Positions 31,968 to 46,110 are shown, counted from the stretch's first letter. The stretch: DNA of 64,000 bases from Bostrychus sinensis (GCA_020698575.1 CM036248.1:13979729-14043728); one strand, 5' to 3'. The notes: generated from the letters alone by a model not told the origin. Made by a program: numbers and translations.

Positions 31968-32300
31968 CAATGTTTCCTAACCTGGGGTACAGGGACCCCT
32001 AGGGGTACTGGTCTGGTTTCTTATCACTTTCGCCCAAGATGATAAGAAAACTTTAATTTCAGACTGAAACTTCAAAAAACTTAATATTGATTGAACATTA
32101 CACTTTTTTTTTTAGATTCAAATTACTGTATTTGTTTTATTATGAGTTAAAAGGTTTATTTTATTGGTATTATTTATTTTATTAGCATTAATTATAATTT
32201 TAGTTTATTTTGAACAGAAAATAGTAAAACAAGTAAATGTAAAAGGGGTTTATAGTGTTATATTTGTATTTTAAAAGACATAAAAGACAAGCAGTTTATT
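31968..32300. mobile_element. Possible hAT-like element, left end only
   Basis: 'ccaatgtttcctaacctggg' followed by 'cagggacccctaggggtact' resembles the fish/vertebrate hAT-type start CAGTGGTTCCCAAMCTGGGG. A related but better bounded element is at 54955-55426. Confidence 0.45.
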
Positions 32301-33469
32301 ATTTTTTGTTTATTCAGAAAAATGCAAAAGAATTAGTATTTACAATAAAGGATGTGTAAATATACTAATAAAAACAGGTGTTTTATATGAGCACTTTTCG
32401 AAGAAACATCCACACATATGAATGAGAGTGGTACTCACATTGCAACACAAAGCCCAGGGTATACATAAGCACTGTTTTAAAAAAACCCTGGTGTAACTGT
32501 GATCAATAGTACTGATTTGTTGTAAAACTTTCTGAAGTTTCCTCTGTCCTTGAACTGCTTCGTCACTCCCTGTGTACATTCGCCGCTTGCTCTTAAGTTA
32601 CACTCTAAAACCTGTGCATGTCTCCGTGCACCCTCAGAGCCCACCCATCAGCCAATCTCCAGACCTTCAAACTCACTCATTATGTAACCAGTCCGCATAG
32701 GCAGGTCCAGCAGACATGTCGCAGTCAATCTACTCCCTCTAGACTTTAACAAGCTAAAGTGGAGAGACAGGCCATTTCTTGAACCAACCTCTCACCCCTG
32801 AACCAAAAATGGAGTGTGTACTGTATGTGCAAACACGTCTTCAACCTCGGGATGCTTACATAAGTCTTGTCAGTCTGTCTTCCAGGTGATGTGATGGTGG
32901 GAAGACGGCCATGTAAAGGTGCAAGACTGGGAGACAGACAGTCCATGCATATGTCTGCTGCTGGTCTGCGAATGTGGGTAGGTGGGTTGCCGGAGGGTAA
33001 TTAAATGTATTTTTGTCAGCTAACCAGCTCCGGCTCCCTTATCAGATGCAGCAGAACCACAGAGGTAGAGAGAAACCAGATGGGTCATGGCCAGCAGCGG
33101 TGTTTGTGTGTGGGAATTTATGTGTGAGGTATGGGAGAGAGAGAAGGAGACAGCTCTAATTCCCAGACACCACCCCCCGAAGGGCCGGAGGTGGAATTGA
33201 ACATCGTCTGGAAGGGACAACTTTGACAGCTCCCCTAAATACAGCCTGTAATGTTTTCGCTCACACTGGACTCAGGCTGATCTAATCTTTGCCTGGATGT
33301 GCATTACATGACCCAAAAACTGTGTCTGAATAGACTGGCCAGCCAACCTATTTTTTCTATTCTATACAAATATTTGCATGTTTTTTTCTGATCTTCAACT
33401 GGAATACCAGATGGTCGAACCAATGCAAAATAAACAGCATCTGACCTTATAGACACATACAGCACTTTT
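32301..33469. other. Single-copy sequence, no gene seen
   Basis: 32600-33300 is complex and GC-balanced and could include conserved non-coding DNA. Several opposing short frames occur, none convincing. Confidence 0.4.
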
Positions 33470-33600
33470 TCCTTTGACTCCTTGCTTTGCTTAGAGGGTC
33501 ACTGTAGCCAATCTTCTGTTTCTCTTTATCCTCAAACACCAGTATGGAGTCTAAATTTATCCGGGCTTGGGATTGGGGCAAAAATTGCCCCTAGTGGCAG
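33470..33600 (-). mobile_element. LINE-tail short repeat, strongly diverged, reverse orientation
   Basis: 'gagggtcactgtagccaatc' and 'tttatccgggcttgggattg' fit the family, with many changes elsewhere. Confidence 0.5.
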
Positions 33601-34569
33601 GATTGGAAAGACATACAGCATTGCTAAAGATAACCTTTGCATAAACCTTGCCCAATTTAAGATCATTTTTACAGTTAGGTTTAAGATTTCCACAGGAGAG
33701 AAAGTTTGGCTATAAAAGAGTAGGATGCAAGACCCATTTGGAAAGTGAATAGCTGATCAACCTTTAAATTAGAAAAAAATTTAATTGAAAAATAACCTAA
33801 AACAAGCCGTCAAAATAAAATGATCAGAGACAATTGGGTACCAAAATCTGACTGACTTAGTTTAACACCTGAAAGCTATAAGCAGAAGAAATTATAATCT
33901 ATGATGACATGATAAAGACAGCATGGCTGAAATTCATCATCACCCTGTTTTTTTTTTTTTTCCCCACACATCAGCTGAGTCAGCACAGTGGCACAGTTTA
34001 TGCGTTTATGTAGACGATCCATCACTCTCATGACGAGCTTCAGGCTTCTGCATCCATCCTCATCTGTGAGTAAACTTCAAGGTTTTGTAATTCACTTTTG
34101 TCCTTGTGTTTTTTTTGTTTTGAAACAGCGTGTGGCTATTAGATACCCCAGAAAATAAGTCACACATGGGCCAGGAATAACGTGTTATCTCAGAGACACA
34201 CATCATGGGAAATTGCTGGAGCTTAGGTAATTTCCATGAATCAAGCCATGAGTTCAGAACAACATTCATCCGGTCTATTGCAGTGGGACTGTGTGACACT
34301 TATGCTTTCAGGTTTACAGTAAGGGTAAGTAGATCAATATATCACAAGTCTAATGCATTTTAATTGCATATTTGAACAGAGTTAAAATGCAAATTTATAC
34401 TGCTGGTTTCCCTATGCACTTGGAAAATATCTGTATCCACAGTCAGTACCATTAAATAGTTTAATGCAATAAAAATGTGCAAAATTGGCACTTTACAATA
34501 TTTTCAAATGAAATATTATGGAGTGTTGTGCAATACAGAAAATGCAAATCTGCTGACAAGGTTCAAGAG
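33601..34569. other. Single-copy sequence, no gene seen
   Basis: AT-rich with one T run (about 33947-33960). The short frame at 34060-34299 minus is not recognised. Confidence 0.4.
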
Positions 34570-34816
34570 AATGAGATGAGATTATTGCACTATTTTCAAT
34601 AATTCATCAAAGTTAAAATGAATGAACCAAAAATCATAAAATGCAAAACTATTTCTGTCCATTTTGAAATCAGTTTGTGATGAATGAATGAATGAATACT
34701 TCTATTATTTGAATTATATGCAGTAACAGAACATATACTGATAGTGTTTTGCCAAAAACTCAAATGCCTGGTTCCTCCCTTTAAAAAGAGTCCACGAGAT
34801 TTTGTCACACGGCTAG
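34570..34816. mobile_element. Fragment of a hAT-like family (right end)
   Basis: 'acttctattatttgaattat' and 'gcagtaacagaacatatact' match 17920-17955, and the end 'gattttgtcacacggctag' is the complement of the GTGTGACAA-type terminus seen at 17738. An (ATGA)n run is at 34680-34697. Confidence 0.5.
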
Positions 34817-37800
34817 TAATTAGATATCTTCCCAAAAGCTTGTTATAAATTACAATGACACTACTTATATGACACCTCAATCAAGTTACAAAGCAGTCAC
34901 CTTGAACTTTTCTTTTGTCTGTGTGTTTTTGTCTGTTTGTTATAGAAAAAAATCTCAGTAGAGAAATGTTTAGATAAATATCTGCAGAGAGTATGTGTGA
35001 CAAGATGCTGCAGAGGAATTTGTGTAAAAGGACAGGCAGAAACTTCAAGGACAAGGTAAAAAAAAAAAAATACACTTTGCACAGTGCTGCTGACCTAATG
35101 TTAAATCAGAAGTGGTGTGACTCCATAAAACCCCATTAACTTTGCAGTATATGATTATGCATAATTATTTATGGCAGAAGTCCTCAGAAAACTTAACTTT
35201 TATACTTGACTTTTATATTACTTAAATCAGATTTACGCACTGAGGATATTTACTGGACGCACATCAAAACACACCCACACAACTGCTTCTGGCTCAAATG
35301 TGTGCAGACCAGATTTGTGAAGCGACCTGATGTTAATGCCAGACCTGAGTCTCACAGTGGCAGGACCAGTGCCATCGCTAATGCCTGTTCTTAGAGCAAA
35401 TTAATTAGAGACGTTATGGAAATGATCATGTTTTGCCAAGTGCTATTGATGGTGACTCTGTCCTGAAAATGATGCTGATCTAAGCTCTGAAAAGATGATC
35501 ATTTACGTGGGAACTAATGACATTTTAGTCACTCCGCTGCCTTTGAAGTTTTTTGGAACTTGCTTTGGCAATGATCATTAGCTAAACATGAATCAAAGCT
35601 GTTTTTGCAGTAGTTTTTCTCTGAAATAGTCCTGAGACAAAGTAAACATACATAACAAGGTTACCATAATATTAATTTTGTCACTTATACTTACTTGACT
35701 TCCCTTTGTCATATCATTTGTTTGGCCTGCCTGCTCTTTTGTGAAATATTTTACTGCACATTGTCTTAAGTTCTGTGAATACATTATAAAAGCATGTGTT
35801 GGGAAAAGGGAGACTGAGACATGAAGCAAAAAGTCCAACTTGAGCTAAAGTACTTTTTTATTCTCTCAGTTTTAGCTTGTACCTATGGGGAAATGGATAA
35901 ACATAAAAGTTGCAGTTGTAAGCAAAGTGGATAAAAAGTGCTTAAAACTCCAAACCAATATCACAACACTGTGTGTGACAGAGGGCAACAGAAAATGGGT
36001 CACTTAAAAGCATAAGTTTCAAGCAATGTAACCTATCTTCCCAGCATCAGGATAACTGCACTGCTTGTCCTTATGTAGCACTGGACTTTCTCCAATTCTC
36101 CAATGACTATTTAACATATACCGATACAATACTCAGCAAATAAACTGACTACAAGTAATTTTGGTTTTTTTTTAATGTTTTGTTTGTTATTTTGTGTCAA
36201 AATGAAGATGAAGAAAAGGTATCACAGAAACCTTGGCTAATGTGGATAAAATGTCAAACTCAAGTGACCAATCTTTTCTTAGACCATTCATTTCTTAATA
36301 GAGTATCCTGTTGTGTGTCTGGACGGTGGATGCTTTCTTGGGCTCCGCAGATGGACCCACAGTGGGGCTCTGACGATTCATATTAATGGTTCTGACCCCA
36401 ATTCCTCCTTTCCTTTTTCTTTTTCGAATCTACCCCCCCAACACCGACTCTCTCTCCTGCCTCCCTACACCCAGGAGACAGATGGACCGACACTTAACTT
36501 CACACCATTTAGCTTTTCAAGGCTGCTAAAATAGTGTGTGTGAGGAGTTCTGTGTGTAGCTATGTGTTGTGTGGGCATGTAGTCTTTTGTGTTTGGGCAA
36601 TGGGTGAGGTTGGCAGACAGCGGGTGGGTGCAGGGACTAAATGAAGGACTTAGTGCTCTACACGACTCACTGGTCAAATCTATGATGCTACCTTGAGCTT
36701 GCTTGGCTCTTGTCAGAAAGAAAGTCCTGTTCTTTCAGTAATGGAGAATGAGTGGCTGCTTCGTACCGAGCCAAAATACCTGCACAGTCCCTTCCTGCTT
36801 GGCAACGGCACAGAGGAAGAACTAATTGTATAAAAATGCTTTTAAACTGAAGATACTGGCAAACATTTGAATTATCAGTCTTGGCACTAAAGGATGGGCT
36901 TTAAATTAGACAAAATTGGCTGAAATCTCGAGTAATTTCCACCCATGCCACATGTTTTAGATCAATGGACCTGGTGCGTTAATCTGTTCTTAAAAATCTG
37001 ATGCTAGAGAAACTTAATTAAGTTTAATTAAAGGAAAAGGGCTACTTTTTCCAAGAGTGAGAATCTAATCCAAATTCGTAGCCCCTAAAGTACAAAGTCT
37101 GGTAAAAGATCACTAATGAAATCTTAATAGGATACAATATTATAAAACTGCAGCTTTAGTACAGGTAGTGAGCTTTATTCGATGAATGGAAGGTCCAAGG
37201 ATACTTCAAAATTATAGGCCAGCACGACCTCAGTACCAGCCTTCTGTATTTTGATTTGAAGCAGGACTTTAAGCAGCGTTATACATGATAGAGAGAACAA
37301 AATTAAAAGAAATATTTGCTTGTTAGATGAAAAGAAGAGTTATTTTTCCATGGTCAAACCTCAGCATGTTTTAGAGAGTTGAGAGACGATGATCAGATAT
37401 GTGTATGCTATTACTGAGAGCTCCTTTAATGCTCCTTTAATGACAGCAGATGTGGGGCACAAAAGTAACAACTACAGTTCATAGGAATAATTTTAACTTA
37501 ACAAGTATTTGGTCAAAAAATGTGGCCTAGAATAAATTCAACACAACTGTAGAATAATTGTTAACGAGAGTCTGAAAAAGAGGGTTCTAATGTTTGTATT
37601 TCAAAGATGTTTCAAAGGCTTTCTTTGAGGAACATCCTGCTCTCAGTCTCATTCCCACCTTTTGGATTCACAGCTAACTCTCTTAGTGAGATAAAAGCAA
37701 AGGACAACAATGAGTAACTTCACAGACTAAAGCCGGCTTTTGTTTAGTTGTGACAGGACGTCCCCCTCTGAATTGGGATGATGCCCATGACTTTGATAAT

Positions 37801-39435
37801 ATAGTCCGTGGTTGGCTCCCAAAAAATAGCTGACGAAATGTTGGTGCAATGGCTGAAGCGAGAAGCCACTAGGCCATATTATCATTCTCCCAGTCGACTC
37901 TTGTTCTGACCCCTTTGTTTGGTCACAAGTTCTGGTTGGAAACAGAACAAGCCGAAATGAGTTTTCTCCACTGAGTGATTGTCCTCAGTGTTCCTGACAG
38001 CATGAGGACTCGGAGAGGGCCTCGGGGTCACTGCCGCTCGGCCTTCACTCTAATAGGAACCGGCAAGGTGGATCAGGAAGCTGGTAAAGCCACCTCCTGG
38101 GACCGTTGCTTTGGGAGGCGACCCCTGAGGCAGAACAGGAGCACACTGGAGGGAATAAAACCTCCAGCTGGCTTTCTCATATCTGTATGTGAGGGGGAAT
38201 CCCAGAGAGGAGTGTGTGCTTGATCTGCTTGACACTAATGAGGAAAAGACAGTAGATGGATCAATGGGTGATTTCTCTGCTCCAAGTCAATCCGCATAGA
38301 TATTAAGAGCCAATTGGCATTTAAACCTGATTCACAGTCAGTGTATGTGTGTAGGAAACGATATACAGCTCCATGGCTGACTGGTCCTTACATGACTGTG
38401 GCTCACTGATACTCTGCTTATCAGCCCTGGCCACTATTTGCTAGCTACTCCCTATCTAGAGCAGAAAATCAAAATAGCAAGCAAAAAGCCCACATAGCTG
38501 GAACATACTCTTAATGGAAGATAGAGGCACACAGCCACTCCAAAACCCAGACACCGTTCCAGGGCAAAGATTTCCAGCCAGACAGAATCCCCCCAACATG
38601 TTACACTGTATGTTACACTGTAGAATATATGACTGACTAAAATTGTAGTTTTTATACCGCTGCACCTTTTGACATTCTGTATATTGACAACTAAGCCAGG
38701 AGATATTTTTATTTTCACACATTTTATATTAACTAACTTTGACATTTTAACTGAAAAATAAATAAATAAATAAAATAACAGAATGGCACGTAGTCACTGC
38801 ATACCTTAGAAATGTCAAATACTGTTCACTATAACTTATGTTTTGTTTTGTTTTTTGTGTGTGTGGGTGTGTTTTCTAATTGCTTCGAGAAGGCTTATGC
38901 CGCTGTGCTGCAAAGTCAAACAAAACATGAACCTCTGTATTTGAAGATTTTACTAAAAACAAACTTACTTTGGTTTAATTTGGTCTAAGACAACTCTGAG
39001 GCAAGCTCTTTGGTCCAAATCAAGGCTAGTGCCAGTCGTGTACATTCGGGGGCCCTAAACAAGATTTGGGTTTGGGAACCGATCCTCTTAGCCCATTTGT
39101 ACACCAAGCCGTGTAATTTTCACTACTTTCAAACACAGACATTTTTGTTATGGCACTGTCTTAATGGATGCTTTCATATTTGACAAACTTCACTAACTCA
39201 GAAGAGGGGCCCCTGGTGAACAGGCGGCATGGCATTGGTCCCTAGTTTTAAATTAACCCTATAAAATATGACATAACACGTGGCAAAACTTATATGGCAA
39301 AAATGACATAACCTGCATCTGCGACCAATAAAACAATAATAAATAAAACAAAATAATAATAATAATGGAGTTGTGAGTCTGTCAGTAAACAATGCTAATG
39401 ATTTGGGGGCCATCTAAAGTCTGTGGAGCCCTATG
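34817..39435. other. Long repeat-poor stretch, no gene seen
   Basis: Over 4.6 kb with only short A/T tracts, (AAAT)n near 38757-38775 and (AAT)n near 39350-39366. 36300-36700 and 37730-38240 are more GC-rich. The latter has opposing open frames (82 and 61 residues) but no known domain or splice context. Small tandem duplications are visible: 'aatgctccttt' twice near 37420, and 'gttacactgta' twice near 38605. Candidate conserved regulatory DNA by exclusion only. Confidence 0.4.
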
Positions 39436-39451
39436 CAGCTGCTTACTAGGC

Positions 39452-39477
39452 CTATTTTTTTTTTTTTTTTTTTTTCA
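39452..39477. repeat. Poly(T) tract
   Basis: About 24 T, directly left of the reverse SINE fragment. Confidence 0.85.
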
Positions 39478-39560
39478 GCTGCTTTTTGTCTACTCAGAGC
39501 TGCAGTTGGCTGGAGCCTGTCCCAGCACCCATGGGTCTGAAGCAGGGCACCTCCTGGAGT
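39478..39560 (-). mobile_element. SINE 3' end fragment, reverse orientation
   Basis: 'ggctggagcctgtcccagca' and 'gggcacctcctgg' correspond to the complement of the SINE 3' half ('...gggataggctccagc'). Confidence 0.5.
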
Positions 39561-42500
39561 AACAGTTTGATGCATTTGGCAAGTTTTACATCAACTCTTG
39601 TTTTTCATAAAATGCTGGCTCAAAATGGCTATGTCTTGCAAACTTAATGCACCGAGAAGGGACATTAAAGGGCATTTTCAGCATTGGTAAAGCATCAGAA
39701 GGGGCCAAACACTATTGACACCTTGGAAATGAGAACAGGCGAAAACGCATGATCCAACGTACAAACATGCACACACCCGAGGCACTCCAAGCCAAACTTT
39801 TATTGAACAAAAATCCAATTACTTAACCCCGCTGCAGGTTCCATAGCCTCACCGCTCTTCCACCTTGACAAGTCGGCACTAATATCTGCTGACAGCCTAT
39901 GTCCACTGTACATAAAGGTTTGATTAAATGAAAACTGCGATGCCCGTTCCTTCTATCGCAGGGTCAATGAATAACAATGAGAGACGCATCACAGTCCTTA
40001 GCATGCACACTGCAGGTAGATGTGTGAATGACAAAGAGACAAGGCCAGTTCCACTTTTCTGCTTTTGCAGAATAGACCTTTACCGTAAATAAAAGAGACC
40101 AAAAGACATTTCCTATTGAGGTGTTAGCATTAGCCACCAAATATGGTAAATTATAAATAATCAGGATGGCTTTGACAATCAGCTACATGTGTGTAATGTC
40201 AGAGACTGGTTAGAAAACATTAGCAAGTCAATCAGCATTTGGGCGTCTTATTTAAATTAGTAATTAGCATCTACAATTAATATAACATATAAGCTAAAGG
40301 CTATGTAATGTATGTTTTAATGAGTTACAGAAATGCAGTGGACAACAATAGTTTGTCAAAATATGCTCAGATTTAATCCATCAGTCACCACAAACCCTAC
40401 TTTAATAATTTAACTTTAGAAAATGAAACTGACTATCAGATCTGGGTGTTATTGATTCAACATAAATCTTAAATATATAAACAACAACAACTCGCTTCTG
40501 TCATCTAATGTTTTTAATTAAAATGCATGGCAAAACAAATGCTACTCTAGTCTCCAAACTGCATGCACAACTAATCTGAATATGTCACTTTTGGATGCGT
40601 CTAAAGCTTTTTTGTGGATTTCCTTCACTTCCTCTTTCATCTTCCTCTGTTCACACGTCTGCCTGACATCTGGATCTTTTATTGTTCCCAGTCCATAGAT
40701 CACTTATTAAGGCAAGTAATGAGGAGGTCATGCATAATTTCATTTGCTCTAGCGCTACCTGGGGACATTTTCTTACTTCACTAAAATCTATGATAGTTTC
40801 CTTTTGAAAGGCCATAACTCTCCTTCAGTAGCAGGCGTTGGGGTCACAGATGCTAAATGGCCCATTTATAGATTCCTGTGGAAGGAGAATATTGTGTCGA
40901 GTCGTTTCAGACCTCTTATTGAGGCTATTCGAATCCACAAGGTTTAATTTGCTCCTGGTCATCTATCTAATGAAGAATCCACTTTTCCAATCATTCCTTC
41001 AGCTTTTGTCCTGAACGCACACTTTCATATAGGAAGGAAGTGTATCGGCTGAATTGAGTATCAATATTAAGTCAGATAGATATTCTCACCAGCGATAGCC
41101 CCTTTAGGGAGTACAACAATTACTGGTAAATACAATTATATCGTAAGCTGCAGGATTCGAGCCAGTGGGGATTTCAAAGGTAGCTGGTCTGCATCCTTTT
41201 TCACAGCTTAGTAGCAATGACTTAAATCAATTTCCATTTGCACGTGCTATCTTCAGGCATTATACTAAAGCGTGTATTTGGTGACTGCTTTGACTACCAC
41301 CAACTGCAATGTTTACACAGCAGACCGAAGACACACACACACAAAGCTATCCTTTCTCTTTGTTTTGCTTGGCTTGATTTCCTTTTGTTTACGTTTAAAT
41401 AATGCATGCGATAGCCTCACGCCGTTCGCAAAAGCCACGCCACCTGACAGGCCTTTCATATGTGGGTGAATATGAAAATGACTGCAAACAAATATGGTCC
41501 GCCAAAAAAACATTAGAGTCATTGGGAGGCGGTTCATGTATGACAAACAGAGACTTGGGAGAGATTGAGAAAAAAGGCGGATGTGCGATCTAATACGTGC
41601 TATACCCCCCAGTGCTTCCCAGCTGGAGATATGCGTCGCCATTGGTCAGTTGTCCTGCAGGGCTGCTTGCCAAGCTTATCGGTCTGTTACAAATCAGCCA
41701 GAGAAATTGCAGCAGGAACATCTCCCCCCTTTTTCCACGATGCTTATGCCGGGAGCACTCGAGGGGATTGAGGCGCTAAGAACACGGCACACATCTCTAC
41801 TTCCTGCTTTGCTTTGCATCTGCCAAAGAGTTTTCTCTCAATCTTTGCCCACTGTGTTCCTAAAAAGTTTGATGTACCATTTGGGCACTTGAATCACATC
41901 ATATTACGATATAAAAAGGCTTGGGTTTTATTTGGCTTTGCAGAAAATGACAACGACAAAAGCTCAAATAACCATTAAATTAGAGAGAAACTAAAACATT
42001 TAATAAAGCTCCAAGAAATTAGGGCTGAGCTATGAGTCTAAATTATTAAATTGTGTTTTCATGTTTTCTGATTAGTCACATAAATGAAAAATGGTGAGTG
42101 CGATTGTGTTTTCTCCAAACAGCATCACAGGATATTTTAGATATTACAGGCCTTTGGATGATTACAATTAATGTTTGATTAAAAAGTGAAACATGATATA
42201 TATATATATATATATATAGCTAAATTTTGCCTTTGGACTCTTTATGGTGAGAAAGGGGAGATAGTAAACAGAGAGTCACAGATACAAGCCTCATTCAAAC
42301 CTTGACTGTTCGCTCAAGTGTCAAAACCTTGTTTAGGTCAGTAAACCCTCAACCCATTCCTATTCAGTCCACATTATCTTATCTATAAGACTTATTAACA
42401 AACTTAATCAAATATTCTCCATAATCTCCTACTCAGAGCAATGCATTTGCATCCAAACCACTACTAATAGGACCAATGACCTACCTTTTGCAAATGTTTT

Positions 42501-43510
42501 CCCATGATTCTGTGTTTATGAGTGAGAGAGATACTGCCAAGTAATTTTTATTCGTGGTTGTATTTTGTGAGGCTATATGATTGACAAACAACAAACCCTT
42601 GCTCATTAATGTATTATTTTTTTTAAATAAAATAAATGTGCTCTGTGTGTTTTGTACTGTACTGGGTTGCTATGGTTTTGTGTCTATATAAAGACAGCTT
42701 AATTAAGCACTGCATTATTGTGAGTTGTTTGATATTTAAATTAATCTCACAATAAACAGAAAAAGGACTACATTTTAAGAAACAATGCTCCATATGCAAA
42801 TATCAAAAATAATTATACTGTGCAGCATATATCACTGTGTATTTTATTGGAAGATTGGTTTTCTGCAGCTTTAGGTGGTAGAGTGAGAAGTAGTAAATAT
42901 GTGTTTATGTGAAAAACTGAGTGAGCACCATCTCCATATTTCTGATTGTGATAATGGACCACCAAGCCAAATTGCAGAGACACCACACAGTACATGCAGC
43001 CAAGTGGGCGACTGTGTAAATGTCCAAATACGCCGGTGTTTCCCAGTCCCTCTGCATGTATAATGTAACAGGGTATGAAACTGTGAGTGCGTTTGTGCAT
43101 CACAGAGAGAGCTTAATGACTTTTTCACCTCTCGCACGGGCCTCAAAGACACATTTCAGTTTACATTTGTGGTATTGAATTCATAATTGCTTGTTGGCTA
43201 TAAAGCTTCCTGTCTAATGAAATGCTTCCATAACAATCAATAAAGGAAATAGAGCGGCTCCTTTTAAATGTTGTGGCAAAGGAGGAAAACCCATCAAGCT
43301 GAACCATTGCTATCAGTGTTGCAGCGTGTGTTATCATAGGAGTGCATGGAAGAGATACTGTTGCCTTAATTTCTTGTGTTGTTCTTGAATCAAAACTATC
43401 ATTAAAAACATTTTCATTCTATTACACTGCATCATCATTGCAGAAATTACAGTACTGTGCAAAAGTCAGACATGTTTTAAATGGGAAATATTAAGCTTTT
43501 TTCAGGCTTT
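39561..43510. promoter_or_regulatory. Repeat-poor stretch with candidate conserved non-coding blocks
   Basis: Best candidate block 41360-41720: forkhead-like ttgtttac and gcaaacaaat, 'ccacctgacaggcc', and ccattggtc (CCAAT core on the minus strand). Several overlapping open frames across 41313-41892 on both strands are a by-product of stop-poor complex DNA. A (TA)n run lies at 42196-42218. No transposon was recognised. Function is inference. Confidence 0.3.
42196..42218. repeat. (TA)n microsatellite
   Basis: About eleven ta units. Confidence 0.9.
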
Positions 43511-43712
43511 CTGAAATAATTTTGGACACCTTTGCATTAGCATTTCATGTTTTATAACTCAAAACAATGTATGTGTATGGAAAATGTCTTCTTCTGGAGA
43601 GCTGTTACTTTGATTTTGCAGAGAACGCTTGGATTAGGTGTCGTCCCCTGCTGGCAATAGTGGGGACTGGACAGAGCATAAAATGGCTATTTAGCACAGC
43701 TATAAGCAATGC
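43511..43712 (-). mobile_element. Interspersed repeat segment shared with 52970-53150
   Basis: 'cacctttgcattagcatttc', 'gtatggaaaatgtcttcttc', 'ggagagctgtta', 'cccctgctggcaatag' and 'agcataaaatggctat' match the complement of 52975-53155. This is part of the family at 52696-53172. Confidence 0.65.
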
Positions 43713-45374
43713 GACTTTAACAGATGGATAAACAAGTTACTCCTTCAAAGTGATAGCAATTTAAGTGCTGAAATTATCAGAATGATGGTGACGGTGTATG
43801 AGCTTTAGAAACGTGCAGGAGCACTTCCTGGTTTAGGTAGAGTGGTGAGACTGAGCATTTCCAGCACTTGAGAAGGGGATGGTGTCAGCATACAGGATTA
43901 CTCAAACAAACCACTCTTGGATCTAAGCAGTGATCTGAATCCACACCAAAATGTCTCATTATCCTGGAATTTTCATAACAAAAATAAAAATCTGTATTTA
44001 TTTAAGAACTTTTAACAACATTTTTCACATCTGCCTGAAACTTTTGCACAGTGTGTTTTGGTTCCCTGAAATGATAGCAAGCCAGGATAGATGTATGTTT
44101 GTGTATCAGAATGGGTCTTGGCCCTTAGGTGCCCCCTTGTGCAATATCTCCGGCCAACTCACAGCGCATTGCGCTTACTCTCATTTAGCTGGGCCTATTT
44201 GTCTTGCCTCTCAAACCTTCTCCGAAGATGTAATTCCATAAAAGCATGCAATCAATAGAGCAGAAACTGCACACTCATCTATCATTTTGGAGAAAAAAAA
44301 GATAACACAAATAGAAATGGGTGCGTGCGTTAGTGTGAGTCAGGATCTCTATGCAAATGAGGCAAAGATCAGAACTGACAGCTACATGTGACATATGTGT
44401 CCACTAGATGGCGGTGTTATGGGAATTTTCTCAAAGCAGTATCAACAATCAATTCATGTGTGGTGTCTGGTGTCAAAAATGAGGAAATATTAATTTCTTT
44501 ACTCCTGGAAACCTTAACATTTCCAGGAAGATATAAATACAATCTCCACAGAGACACTTACACAGCCCACACACTGAGTCTTCATTAATCTCCTCTGTAA
44601 CAGGACTCTATCCTCTGCCTCCAATATTACAGTAAATGGTGATGCTTATCTGCAAGCAGCCCTGCCCTTGAAATAGGTGCTGTTCCATTCCCGGCTAATT
44701 CTGCAGCCATTAACTGGTCGGCACATTTTTCACAAGTATATAAATTGCTTTAAGCTGCAGCTTCCTCTCAGCACATTGAAATACAAACACACGGATGTTC
44801 CCCGCTTTTATCGCACTCTGCCCTCTGTCTGCTTAATACTTCCAAACCTCCCTCCTATCCTTCTTCTTGCCGACAACGCTGCCCCTCCCACCGCCTTACA
44901 AGTGAAATGAGCATGGATTGACTTCTAGCTTCCAGCAAGGTTGAGGTAATAGCTTATTAGTGGCCAATAAACATCAGTCATTTTCATTTAAGCTAACGCT
45001 CCAATCTTCCTCATAATCACCAAGACATAGATGAGCCTGGAAATCAATGGCACTTTTTAAAACAGTGTCCCATCTGGGAGCGGTCTGTCTTACGAAATAC
45101 ATGTAGAGCCATTGATAAAACATTTTGACTCCCATAACCATCTGCTATTTTTAATTGTGCCTTTACAATTGCAGATTAAACTACCTCTGAATGTAACTGC
45201 AAAGACATACAACTAATAAGAAGACATGGGGCAATACCAACATAAGCATCTGGATCGTGTGATGCATAATAAAAACATACAACTGCATAGCCTGTTGTGT
45301 TTCAATGTTTATTTTTGGTTGGTAAGATTTTTAGTATAAATAGATTTGTTTTTCCTCTCCATTACCCACTTCAG
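43713..45374. other. Mostly single-copy sequence, no gene seen
   Basis: A LINE-tail scrap is possible at 43915-43960 ('cttggatctaagcagtgatc'). 44390-44930 is complex, with opposing short frames and no recognisable protein. Confidence 0.4.
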
Positions 45375-45535
45375 CAGTGGTGGAAACAGATAATTGTACT
45401 CCAGTAATTTACCAAAAGTAAAGTCTCTAAATGAGTAAAAGTGTTTTTTTTGGAGGGGTTTTATACTTGGACACTAGTAGTTGTAGATGTTATTGTTCTT
45501 GCAAAATAATATTAATAAAGAAAAAAAAAATAAAT
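45375..45535. mobile_element. hAT-like left end fragment
   Basis: 'cagtggtggaaacagataat' then 'aaagtaaagtctctaaatga' matches the start of the family at 16268-16834. No right end was found before the mariner remnant begins. Confidence 0.5.
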
Positions 45536-45537
45536 GC

Positions 45538-46110
45538 AACCTGAATTCCGGAAATGTTTTTAAAATGAGAATAAAAAGTAAACCTAAAAACTTTTAAATT
45601 ATATGAGCCAATATTTTATTCACAGTAGAATATAGATAACATAGCAAAATTTTTTTACACTTTTATGCACAAAATGAGTTGAGTCAAATATGATGCCTGC
45701 TACAGGTCTCAAAATAGTTGGGACAGGGGCAACAAATGGTTGAAAAAGCAAGAAATTTTAAAACAATTCAGCTGGAAGAACATCTAGCAACTAATGAAGT
45801 TAATTAATATCAGGTCTGTCACATGATTAGTTATAAAAGGGGTGTCTTAGAGAGACTCTCCAAAGGAAAGATGGGCCTAGGCTCTCCCATCTGTGCATAA
45901 AAAGATTGTCGAGTACACAATCACACAATACACAACAATGTTCCTCAATGTCATATTGCAAAGGCTTTCATTATCTACAGTGCATAACATCATCAAAAGA
46001 TTCAGAGAAACTGGAGAAATCTATGTGCGTAAGAGACAAGTTCGAAGAAATTTATTGGTTGCCAGTGGTCTTCAGGCCCTCTGACAACACTACATCTTTT
46101 CTCAATTTTG
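45538..46110 (+). mobile_element. Tc1/mariner-type remnant with transposase N-terminal remains
   Basis: Family words in order: 'cctgaattccggaaatgttt', 'tattttattcacagtagaat', 'tctcaaaatagttgggacag', 'gggcaacaaatggttg', 'tataaaaggggtgtcttaga', 'gaaagatgggcctaggctct', 'ctacagtgcataacatcatc' and 'aaaagattcagagaaactgg'. The N-terminal helix-turn-helix region of the transposase is still readable in part (the frame at 45893-46084 includes LSLSTVHNIIKRFRETGEI). Frameshifts and loss of the catalytic region make it inactive. Confidence 0.85.
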
